From assembly GCA_009885205.1 (NCBI GenBank), contig VFLE01000104.1, positions 1 through 20,040 of the forward strand: DNA of 20,040 nt, read 5' to 3'. The position numbers and the translations under genes are program-made. Source of the DNA: Candidatus Shapirobacteria bacterium. Lineage in GTDB: Bacteria; Patescibacteriota; Microgenomatia; UBA12405. Of the stretch, positions 13,998 through 20,029 are shown piece after piece (within the stretch, counting starts at the first letter, position 1; each line of letters begins with the position of its first letter). Under the pieces are notes generated by a model that ran no database searches, was not told the DNA's origin, and was given only the letters and a program-made list of their open reading frames with translations.

Positions 13998-15551
13998 ATG
14001 AAAAAATTTATTATATATTGTCGAAAATCAACAGACGAAAAAGACAAACAGGTTTTGTCCATCGAAGCCCAGATTGCGGAACTTACCGAATACGCCAAAC
14101 GCGAACGACTCGAAATAGTTGAAGTCATCAATGAAGCTAAAACCGCCAAAGTCCCCGGACGAGAAATATTTAATCAAGTTCTAGCCAAAATCGAATCAGG
14201 GCAGGCCAACGCTATTTTATCGTGGCATCCCGACCGATTGGCTCGCAATAGTATTGATGGTGGAAAAATTATCTATCTACTTGATACTGGCCACCTTGTC
14301 GACCTTAAATTTCCTTCCTTTTGGTTTGAAAATACACCCCAAGGCAAATTTATGCTTTCTATAGCATTTGGCCAGTCCAAATATTATGTTGATAATTTAT
14401 CCGAGAATGTCAAACGAGGCAATCGTCAAAAAATTAGAAATGGCGTTTGGCCTAATAAAGCTCCCATTGGCTACGATAACGACAAATTAACAAAATCAAT
14501 TCATCTTAATCCAGAAAAAGCAAATGTTGTCAAGAAAGCTTTCGAAATGTTTGTCGCGGGTCAAACTTTTACACAAATATCCCTGTTTATGGCCAAATGT
14601 GGCATAACCAAAGGCAGTGGTAAACCAAAGTCTATAAATCAAATCAGGCGAATGTTGTGTAAAAAGTTTTATATTGGCATTCTCGATTATGGTGGTGAGA
14701 AGTCCAAAGGCATTCACAAATGTTTTATTGATCGAAAGCTTTTTGATAAGGCTCAAGAACGACTCGAATACTTAAATCACCCCCGACCTCACGGCCATTA
14801 TTTTGCTTTTTCTGGATTGATGAAATGTGGGGAGTGTGGCGCGTCCATAACCGCCGAGACAAAGACAAAACATTATTTACGCACCAATCGCGACGCCATC
14901 TACACTTATTATCGCTGTACCAAAAAACTAAAACCCTGCGCTCAGCACTATATTAACGAATCAAAATTAGTCGACCAAGTGGCGCAGCTCGTCAGTCTCG
15001 CGACACTCCCCACATCGTGGGCTAAACAGTGGCAACAATGGCTAGAACGAGACAAGATAAGCGAGGAGCAATCTGGGCAACAAAACCTGTTGTCTTTGGA
15101 CAATAATATTCAAACAATTGACCTAAAAATGGGCAAACTACTTGACGCATATTTGGACGACACCATCGAAGAAAGTATTTACAAAAACAAAAAGAATCAA
15201 TTGTTTGAAGAAAAATTAAAAATGGAGGAGAAAAAAGCCAAAACAGAGGGTTACGGTTCGAGTTGGCTCGAACCTTTTTCTGAATTTATTATTGGCGCAC
15301 AGGATGCGCCAAACCTGCCTGCCGGCAGGCAAGGTCGCGCGCGCAAAAAAGAAAATTTGAGTCGACTCTCGTCGACTCTAAAAAATATCGGCTCGAACTT
15401 ATTTTTGAAGGAGGGACAACTGGTAATCGATTTAAAAAAGCCGTTTGCGACGCTTCGCGCGGCCGCACTCGCGCGGCGTCGCGAGACCTGTTTTGACGAA
15501 CATTCCCAATGTGTGACTCTACGGGGAATCGGACCCCGATTGACAGAATGA
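13998..15551 (+). CDS. Large serine recombinase
   Basis: A 517-residue site-specific recombinase. N-terminal resolvase domain (1 to about 145): YCRKSTDEKDKQ with nucleophile S11, and HPDRLARN with the catalytic arginine. Recombinase domain (about 155-260): GYDNDKL through KFYIGILDYGG. Zinc ribbon: C277, C280, C307 and C314. Then a coiled-coil helix (about 355-425). Catalytic residues look intact. Odd features: the palindromic insert read as LPAGRQG near residue 442; a terminator-like hairpin inside the coding sequence at 15255-15279; and the last 41 residues, coded by the right inverted repeat and the antisense of tRNA-Glu(CUC), with the TGA inside the tRNA. The ordinary family end is probably near DLKKPF (about 477). 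It has no cargo partners, and its Arg- and Ala-rich tail (ATLRAAALARRRE) is repeat-derived. Confidence 0.9.
   Translation: MKKFIIYCRKSTDEKDKQVLSIEAQIAELTEYAKRERLEIVEVINEAKTAKVPGREIFNQVLAKIESGQANAILSWHPDRLARNSIDGGKIIYLLDTGHLVDLKFPSFWFENTPQGKFMLSIAFGQSKYYVDNLSENVKRGNRQKIRNGVWPNKAPIGYDNDKLTKSIHLNPEKANVVKKAFEMFVAGQTFTQISLFMAKCGITKGSGKPKSINQIRRMLCKKFYIGILDYGGEKSKGIHKCFIDRKLFDKAQERLEYLNHPRPHGHYFAFSGLMKCGECGASITAETKTKHYLRTNRDAIYTYYRCTKKLKPCAQHYINESKLVDQVAQLVSLATLPTSWAKQWQQWLERDKISEEQSGQQNLLSLDNNIQTIDLKMGKLLDAYLDDTIEESIYKNKKNQLFEEKLKMEEKKAKTEGYGSSWLEPFSEFIIGAQDAPNLPAGRQGRARKKENLSRLSSTLKNIGSNLFLKEGQLVIDLKKPFATLRAAALARRRETCFDEHSQCVTLRGIGPRLTE
15255..15279 (+). terminator. Terminator-like hairpin inside the recombinase gene
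   Basis: GGTTCGAG (15255-15262) and CTCGAACC (15267-15274) pair perfectly across a TTGG loop, followed at once by five Ts. It is the best intrinsic-terminator shape in the window, yet lies about 270 bases before the recombinase stop, in the gene's sense direction. Confidence 0.5.
15316..15331. repeat. Perfect 16-bp palindrome inserted in the recombinase coding sequence
   Basis: TGCCTGCCGGCAGGCA, extended by one mismatch and a further pair to 15314-15333. In frame it reads LPAGRQG. I recall this peptide as a recurrent insert in CPR proteins, where this palindrome is spread through many genes; that is memory, not a search. It stays in frame here. Confidence 0.7.
15428..15483 (-). repeat. 56-bp GC-rich inverted repeat, right copy
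   Basis: The exact reverse complement of 13902-13957. In the plus direction it encodes residues about 477-496 of the recombinase. In the minus direction it is a strong hairpin followed by T6, lying 30 bases downstream of tRNA-Glu(CUC), and could terminate its transcript. Confidence 0.9.
15502..15519 (-). repeat. Outer inverted repeat, right copy (includes tRNA-Glu 3' end)
   Basis: Reverse complement of 13866-13883. It covers the acceptor end of tRNA-Glu(CUC) and 12 bases beyond it. Confidence 0.85.
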
Positions 15552-15585
15552 GAATCTGCCGTCCTAACCATTAGACGATAGAGCC
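15514..15585 (-). tRNA. tRNA-Glu(CUC)
   Basis: A complete 72-base cloverleaf on minus: acceptor GGCTCTA/TAGAGTC with A73, D arm GTCT/GGAC with loop AATGGTTA, anticodon stem GCAGA/TCTGT with loop TTCTCAT (anticodon CTC), and T stem CGGGG/CCCCG. The T loop is TCCGATT, again with C at position 55. CCA is not encoded. The recombinase reading frame ends inside it on the opposite strand. Only 16 bases separate its 5' end from the start codon of the glycosyltransferase gene. Confidence 0.92.
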
Positions 15586-15588
15586 GTG

Positions 15589-15594
15589 TATAAT
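15589..15594 (+). promoter_or_regulatory. -10 box of the GT-C gene
   Basis: TATAAT seven bases before the ATG at 15602, so the message is probably leaderless. Its -35 region would lie inside the tRNA-Glu(CUC) gene and is weak. Confidence 0.55.
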
Positions 15595-15601
15595 AAAACA
15601 G

Positions 15602-16735
15602 ATGAATTTTACCAAATTTCAACATCTATTTCTTCTTTTATCCATCACTCTATTCTCTACTCTCTTTTTCTGGGGAGCTTTTTATTTCAATCTTCCCGGC
15701 AAAATTGGTATGGGTGATGTCTCGATGGAAACCATTTGGGCTAATTACGATGGACCAAACTATTTAGCCATTGCCAAATGTGGATATCGCCCCGATTGTC
15801 TTCGGTCAAATTTTGCTCTCCCCATGCCCCTGGAATATTACCCGGCTCATTTTCCCGGTTTTTCCGCTATTATAAACATCTTTCACCCCACATTTTTTAA
15901 AGGTCCTCAGGCCATGATTTTTGCCACTCTTTTGAGTTCTCTGTTTTTAACCGCCATTTCCTATTTATTTTTTAATCTTTATTTTTCAGCTCGTTCCTCG
16001 TTTATCCTTGCTTTGTTATCAATTTTCTTTCCCGCCCGTTTATTTACCCTTCGTCAAATCGGCTCACCCGAACCATTGTTTGTTGCCTCAATTTTGGCCT
16101 CAATTTATTTTTTTAAAAATAAAAAATATTGGGCTTCGGCCATATTTGTCACCATGGCTCAAAGTCTAAAGAGCCCTGGGATTTTATTGTTCATCGCTTT
16201 TGCTATCCATTGGCTGATAACTTTTATCAAAACCAAACAATTAAATTTTGGCAAATATTTTTACTACCTCCTTGCCCCACTTTCGGTTTTGGCTATATTC
16301 TATTTATATTATTTGCAAACAGGGGATTTTTGGGCTTATTTCCACAGTGGCGATAATATTCATTTAAGTTTTATTCCCTATTCAGTCTTCATGAGCCACA
16401 ATATTTGGATCGATACGGTTTGGCTGGAAGACGTAGTTTATATTTTTGGTCTGGCCTTAGTTTCTCTTTTCATACTCCATCATCGTTTCAAATCATCAAT
16501 TGTTTTTATCTTCCCCTTATTGTTCACCATTGCCACTATCTTTGTCGGTCATCGTGATATCAGTCGCTATATCGCCCCCGTTTATCCATTTATTATCCTG
16601 TCTTTAGGTAAATATTTAACTAAAAAAAGAATTATTTTGGTGTTCATTTTACTTTTACCCGCGGTCATTTTATATTCCCTCAACTTTGTTGCCGGCAATT
16701 CCGCCCCCATTGCCAACTGGGCTCCGTATTTATAA
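15602..16735 (+). CDS. PIG-V-like GT-C mannosyltransferase, polytopic membrane protein
   Basis: 377 residues with about ten membrane helices, of the GT-C class that uses polyprenyl-phosphate sugars outside the membrane. Close to the N-terminus, after the first helix, is NYDGPNYLAIAKCGY (about residues 48-62), matching the PIG-V signature (WDG..YL.IA..GY), with the acidic Asp in the first outer loop as the likely catalytic residue. GSPEPLFV (about 158-165) corresponds to the family's (T/S)E(S/P)LF motif, and RYIAPVYPF near residue 322 to its final conserved arginine region. Substrate is inferred: mannose onto a surface glycolipid or glycoprotein. It has its own -10 seven bases upstream, starts right next to tRNA-Glu(CUC) and overlaps the convergent dprA by six bases. 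Confidence 0.75.
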   Translation: MNFTKFQHLFLLLSITLFSTLFFWGAFYFNLPGKIGMGDVSMETIWANYDGPNYLAIAKCGYRPDCLRSNFALPMPLEYYPAHFPGFSAIINIFHPTFFKGPQAMIFATLLSSLFLTAISYLFFNLYFSARSSFILALLSIFFPARLFTLRQIGSPEPLFVASILASIYFFKNKKYWASAIFVTMAQSLKSPGILLFIAFAIHWLITFIKTKQLNFGKYFYYLLAPLSVLAIFYLYYLQTGDFWAYFHSGDNIHLSFIPYSVFMSHNIWIDTVWLEDVVYIFGLALVSLFILHHRFKSSIVFIFPLLFTIATIFVGHRDISRYIAPVYPFIILSLGKYLTKKRIILVFILLLPAVILYSLNFVAGNSAPIANWAPYL

Positions 16736-17593
16736 AGTTATCCACTTCCCCAAACTTTCCCTTACCTTGTTTTCCATATTCATAATCATTAATTTTTGTG
16801 ATATTAAACTAATATTTTTCTCCAGTTTTTTTGCCAACTCGTCAGTGGTCAATGCTTCTATTTTTAAATACTTTATTATCTCTTTTTCTAGTGGGTCGTA
16901 ATTGTAAATTGTTAATTGGTCTATTGATAATTTTTGCAAAGTTATATCTTCAGGTTCAGTCACCATTATCGCCCCTTTTTCTTTAATCAAGTGATTTACC
17001 CCAACCGATAAACTATAGTTAATCGGCCCCGGCACCGCATATAATTTTTTTCCTTGCTCCCAACAATGTCTAGCAGTAATCAAAGACCCCGACATCATGG
17101 TTGCCTCAATCACCAACACCCCATCATTTGACAATCCTGCCAACAATCGATCCCGTTGAGGAAAACTCCATCGAGTTGGCAAAAAGTCATTATCATATTC
17201 CGAAATTATCAAACCACCTTTTTCTAATATCTCCCAATACATTTTTTCGTTTTCACTCGGTGTAAAAATATTTAATCCACCACCCAAAACTGCCACCGTT
17301 ATCCCTCCACATTCCAAAGTTTCTCGATGGGCGGCGGTATCAACCCCATACATAAATCCCGATATTATGGCAAATTTATGAGCCACTAATTCTGGCACAA
17401 ACTTTTCTATCACCCACTTACCATAACTAGACATCCGTCGACTACCAACAATGGCCATCGATTTTTCAAAAATTTTATTATCCCAATTTCCCCGATAATT
17501 TAATTTTTTAGGACAATTAATTATCCGTTTCAACTGCTCGGGAAAATCCTCCTTCTCAATTGTCTTAATAGGCCATTTGTCCGATATTTTCAT
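16730..17593 (-). CDS. dprA: DNA-processing protein DprA
   Basis: 287 residues. DprA binds incoming single-stranded DNA and loads RecA during natural transformation. The Rossmann-like core shows all the usual blocks: GSRRMSSYG (50-58), SGFMYGVDTAAH (78-89, standard SGxAxGID), LGGGL (103-107), FPQRDRLLAGLS (144-155), and MSGSLITARHCWEQGKKLYAVPGP (about 167-190). The C-terminal 60 residues (EKEIIKYLKIEALTTDELAKKL...) form the winged helix seen in many DprA proteins. The SAM-like N-terminal domain of longer forms is absent. Its start overlaps the end of yraN by 29 bases, so it is translated from the same transcript. With the upstream comM-type gene it forms a competence group. Confidence 0.94.
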   Translation of the reverse strand: MKISDKWPIKTIEKEDFPEQLKRIINCPKKLNYRGNWDNKIFEKSMAIVGSRRMSSYGKWVIEKFVPELVAHKFAIISGFMYGVDTAAHRETLECGGITVAVLGGGLNIFTPSENEKMYWEILEKGGLIISEYDNDFLPTRWSFPQRDRLLAGLSNDGVLVIEATMMSGSLITARHCWEQGKKLYAVPGPINYSLSVGVNHLIKEKGAIMVTEPEDITLQKLSIDQLTIYNYDPLEKEIIKYLKIEALTTDELAKKLEKNISLISQKLMIMNMENKVRESLGKWITL

Positions 17594-17936
17594 AGTGTTT
17601 TAACTTGTCCCCTAATATACACACCGCATCAATTCTAAATTTTTCTTCTTTTGGTTTTTCCAAAACTACATAAATTTGGGCAATTCTTTTGACTTGGGCC
17701 AGTTTTGACTTACCAATCATTTCTTCCGGAACCCCCAATCTATCATTATATTTATATTTTACTTCAATAAATACTAGTCTGTCACCATCTCTCATTATCA
17801 AATCAAGTTCTCCTTTTGGCCCCATTTCTGTCGAATAATTTTGATCGATCAATTCATAACCTTTTTTCGTTAAATACTCCAACGCCATCTGTTCCCCATA
17901 TCGTCCCTTATTAAAATTTTCTGTTTTTATTTTCAT
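17565..17936 (-). CDS. yraN: YraN family protein (UPF0102), endonuclease-like fold
   Basis: 123 residues with the PD-(D/E)xK-type core seen in Holliday-junction resolvase relatives: an opening KGRYGEQMALEYLTKKGYELIDQNY helix and strand, GELDLIMRDGDRLVFIEVKYK with catalytic-type E43, D45, E58 and K60, and a following helix (SKLAQVKRIAQIYV). Activity of the family is not well established; a DNA-processing role is suggested by the fold and by its steady association with dprA and comM, as here. It overlaps dprA by 29 bases. The ATG at 17936 lies in an AT-rich gap next to the left inverted repeat of the four-helix-bundle cassette. Confidence 0.92.
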   Translation of the reverse strand: MKIKTENFNKGRYGEQMALEYLTKKGYELIDQNYSTEMGPKGELDLIMRDGDRLVFIEVKYKYNDRLGVPEEMIGKSKLAQVKRIAQIYVVLEKPKEEKFRIDAVCILGDKLKHYENIGQMAY

Positions 17937-17946
17937 ATAAATTTAC

Positions 17947-17971
17947 AATTTCCAAATTAACAAGTTCCAAA
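17947..17971 (+). repeat. Inverted repeat, left flank of the four-helix-bundle gene
   Basis: Two blocks, AATTTCCAAA (17947-17956) and ACAAGTTCCAAA (17960-17971), separated by three bases. Both recur in inverted orientation at 18369-18400, where they are ten bases apart. The motif TTGGAA / TTCCAA dominates. Confidence 0.75.
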
Positions 17972-17980
17972 TAATAATTT

Positions 17981-18340
17981 TTAACTTTCATTTGAAACTA
18001 GCTTTTTAATAATCGAAGACAACATGTTTCTAAGTTCTGTACATTCTAATATTAAATAACCTATCTCATCAATTGAATTTGGATTTCCGTCTTTAATTAT
18101 TTCTAACCAAAATATTGTTTCTTTTGATTCTTTTCTAGCAATCCTTAACCTAAATAAAAAATCTTTTTTACCAAGACAATCATTTGCCTCTATGTAATTT
18201 GCTCCAATCGAAGCTGATGATCGAACCAGTTGGTCAATTAGCTTACGATTAACAACGTCAGTGGATAATTTTCTACAAAATCTAACAGTTCGTTTTGCAA
18301 ACTCCAAAGTTCTATCTTTTAAATTGCTTTTATATTCCAT
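17981..18340 (-). CDS. Four-helix-bundle protein (23S rRNA intervening-sequence family)
   Basis: 119 residues, all helical: DRTLEFAKRTVRFCRKL, then RKLIDQLVRSSASIGANYIEANDCLGKKDFLFRLRIARKESKETIFWLEII, then a final helix. The RSSASIGANYIEA segment is the hallmark of the S23/four-helix-bundle family, first seen in intervening sequences of 23S rRNA genes and common as stand-alone genes in CPR bacteria. Members form pentameric rings related to the diversity-generating retroelement accessory protein Avd; the function of the lone copies is unknown. It splits an otherwise typical comM-yraN-dprA group and is flanked by inverted repeats, so it looks like an inserted cassette. A possible -10 (TATAAA) lies about ten bases before the ATG. 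Confidence 0.92.
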   Translation of the reverse strand: MEYKSNLKDRTLEFAKRTVRFCRKLSTDVVNRKLIDQLVRSSASIGANYIEANDCLGKKDFLFRLRIARKESKETIFWLEIIKDGNPNSIDEIGYLILECTELRNMLSSIIKKLVSNES

Positions 18341-18368
18341 AATATCTATTTTTATAACTTAGCATTTG

Positions 18369-18400
18369 TTTGGAACTTGTAAATTTGTTTTTTGGAAATT
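18369..18400 (-). repeat. Inverted repeat, right flank of the four-helix-bundle gene
   Basis: TTTGGAACTTGT (18369-18380) and TTTGGAAATT (18391-18400) are the reverse complements of the two left blocks. The outer block overlaps the stop codon of the yifB/comM gene. Confidence 0.75.
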
Positions 18401-19928
18401 ACTCTTCCCTTATCCTAAATTGTAAAGCTTCAGCAATATGGTTTTCGTTAATATTGATACTACTATCCAAGTCAGCAATAGTTCTTGACACTTTTATTAA
18501 TCTAAAATAAGTTCTGGCTGACAAATTAAATTTATTGACCGCCTGTTTTAACAATAAATTGGCACTATCTGTCAATTTGGCAAACTCTTTTAAATGTTTA
18601 TTTTTCATGTCAGCATTATCATGAATTCCTTTTAGTCCTTTAAATCTTGCTTTTTGAACCTCTCTCGCTTTTATTACCCTATTTCGAATTACGGCCGATT
18701 TTTCACCCGTATATTTATCCTTATCTATCATTAATTTATTGACATCCACCGCTGGCGCGGTCAAATGAATGTCAATTCTATCCATCACGGGCCCCGATAA
18801 CTTTTTTCGATAATTAGCAATTTGATGTAGGTTACATTTACATTCTTTTTTTGGGTCACCCAAAAATCCACACGGGCACGGATTACTGGCCGCAATCAAC
18901 ATTATTTGGGCGGGGAAAACCACACTCCCAATTGCCCTAGATACGGTAATAAATCCATCTTCCAATGGTTGGCGCAAGGCTTCTAGACTATTTCGTCCAA
19001 ATTCGGGAAACTCATCCAAGAATAAAACCCCTCGATGAGCCATGGAAATTTCTCCTGGTCGTGGGTTACTGCCTCCACCAATCAGTCCTACTTGGGAAGT
19101 GGTGTGGTGAGGGCTACGAAATGGTCGTTGTCGAATTAGAGATCCACCCGCTGGAATGTTACCGGTAATTGAATAAATTTTGGTCACCTCCAAGCTTTCT
19201 TCTTCGGCCAGTGTCGGCAAAATTCCCGGTATAGCTCGGGATAACATGGTTTTACCCGAGCCCGGAGGTCCCACCATAAACACATTGTGACCTCCAGCCG
19301 CGGCAATTTCCAGTGCTCTTTTAGCAAATTCTTGTCCTAAAATCTCAGCAAAATCAAACTCCGGCCCTGCTATCTCCTCATCATCAACCACTATCGTATT
19401 TAATGGCACAATTTCTTTAACCTTATTTAAATGATTGACCATTTCTCGTAAGTTTTTAACCGGGTAAACTTTTATCCCTTCAATTACGGCCGCTTCATTG
19501 GCACACTCTCGTGGTACAAAAATATTTTTAACTCCATTTTCCTTGGCCAAAATAGCCAACAAAAATACTCCCCGTGTATGGCGCAGTGTTCCATCTAATC
19601 CCAACTCTCCAAAGAAGTAAGATTTTTCTGATGGTGGAGTTACCTGTAAATGGGAAGCTAATATCCCCACTGCCATAGGTAAATCAAAAAACGACCCATC
19701 TTTGGGCAAATCAGCTGGTGCCAAATTAACTGTAATCCTAGCCACTGGAAATTCAAAATCAGAATTCAAAATCGCCGTTTTTACCCTCTCCTTGGTTTCT
19801 TCGCTGGCTTTTGATGCCAACCCGACTACCGTAAATGCCGGAAACCCTTTTTCTGGAACATTGACTTCCATCTCAATTTCCACCGCCTTTAATCCATAGT
19901 TAGCCGCACTCCATATTTTTGTAAGCAT
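18399..19928 (-). CDS. comM: YifB/ComM-type Mg-chelatase-like AAA+ ATPase
   Basis: About 509 residues. ComM-type proteins are hexameric helicases that drive branch migration when transformed DNA is integrated. Order: N-terminal Lon-protease-like (ChlI) domain (about 1-165, GFPAFTVVGLASKASEETKERVKTAI, NLAPADLPKDGS), AAA+ domain with Walker A GPPGSGKT (about 219-226) and Walker B VLFLDEFPEF, a cysteine-rich insert CPCGFLGDPKKECKC that probably binds zinc, and the C-terminal Mg-chelatase domain (RTYFRLIKVSRTIADL). I placed the start at ATG 19928 rather than an in-frame TTG at 19967: the family begins M.(T/S)K..S....G, and the upstream TTG is the first triplet of a likely -35 (TTGACT, 19962-19967). 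Confidence 0.93.
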   Translation of the reverse strand: MLTKIWSAANYGLKAVEIEMEVNVPEKGFPAFTVVGLASKASEETKERVKTAILNSDFEFPVARITVNLAPADLPKDGSFFDLPMAVGILASHLQVTPPSEKSYFFGELGLDGTLRHTRGVFLLAILAKENGVKNIFVPRECANEAAVIEGIKVYPVKNLREMVNHLNKVKEIVPLNTIVVDDEEIAGPEFDFAEILGQEFAKRALEIAAAGGHNVFMVGPPGSGKTMLSRAIPGILPTLAEEESLEVTKIYSITGNIPAGGSLIRQRPFRSPHHTTSQVGLIGGGSNPRPGEISMAHRGVLFLDEFPEFGRNSLEALRQPLEDGFITVSRAIGSVVFPAQIMLIAASNPCPCGFLGDPKKECKCNLHQIANYRKKLSGPVMDRIDIHLTAPAVDVNKLMIDKDKYTGEKSAVIRNRVIKAREVQKARFKGLKGIHDNADMKNKHLKEFAKLTDSANLLLKQAVNKFNLSARTYFRLIKVSRTIADLDSSININENHIAEALQFRIREE

Positions 19929-20010
19929 TATTACTATATTTTTAGACCAAAGCTTTACCGAAGTCAATGATATAATTAATTTTACCTGAGTTCAAAATCC
20001 ATTCCGAACA

Positions 20011-20029
20011 CCTGATGTAAAATTCAGGT
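20011..20029. repeat. Small inverted repeat in front of the last start codon
   Basis: ACCTGA (20010-20015) and TCAGGT (20024-20029) are complementary around TGTAAAAT, which contains a -10-like TAAAAT (20018-20023). A third TACCTGA lies at 19983-19989. The arrangement could be an operator over a promoter; the window ends too soon to tell. Confidence 0.35.

Noticed and set aside
13889..14149. Minus-strand open frame of 86 codons over the left inverted repeat and recombinase start
   Set aside because: It mirrors the recombinase 5' end and the repeat, has no recognisable protein and no promoter. The only meaningful coding trace is the DLKKPFA remnant in a different frame.
15590..15595. TATTAT on minus as the promoter of tRNA-Glu(CUC), giving a second symmetric bidirectional promoter
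   Set aside because: The box ends only four bases before the mature tRNA, so transcription would start inside it. The plus-strand use for the GT-C gene fits; the tRNA needs another -10, perhaps TTTTAT at 15593-15598.
15251..15625. Minus-strand open frame of 124 codons crossing tRNA-Glu(CUC) and the recombinase 3' end
   Set aside because: It covers a tRNA gene and the antisense of a well-supported gene; protein content is repeat-derived.
18965..19168. Plus-strand open frame antisense to comM
   Set aside because: Shadow of the AAA+ domain coding sequence; no start signal and no family likeness.
19929..19967. Longer comM product starting at TTG 19967
   Set aside because: The extra residues lack family likeness, and the TTG belongs to a TTGACT -35-like box; the ATG at 19928 gives the normal family start.
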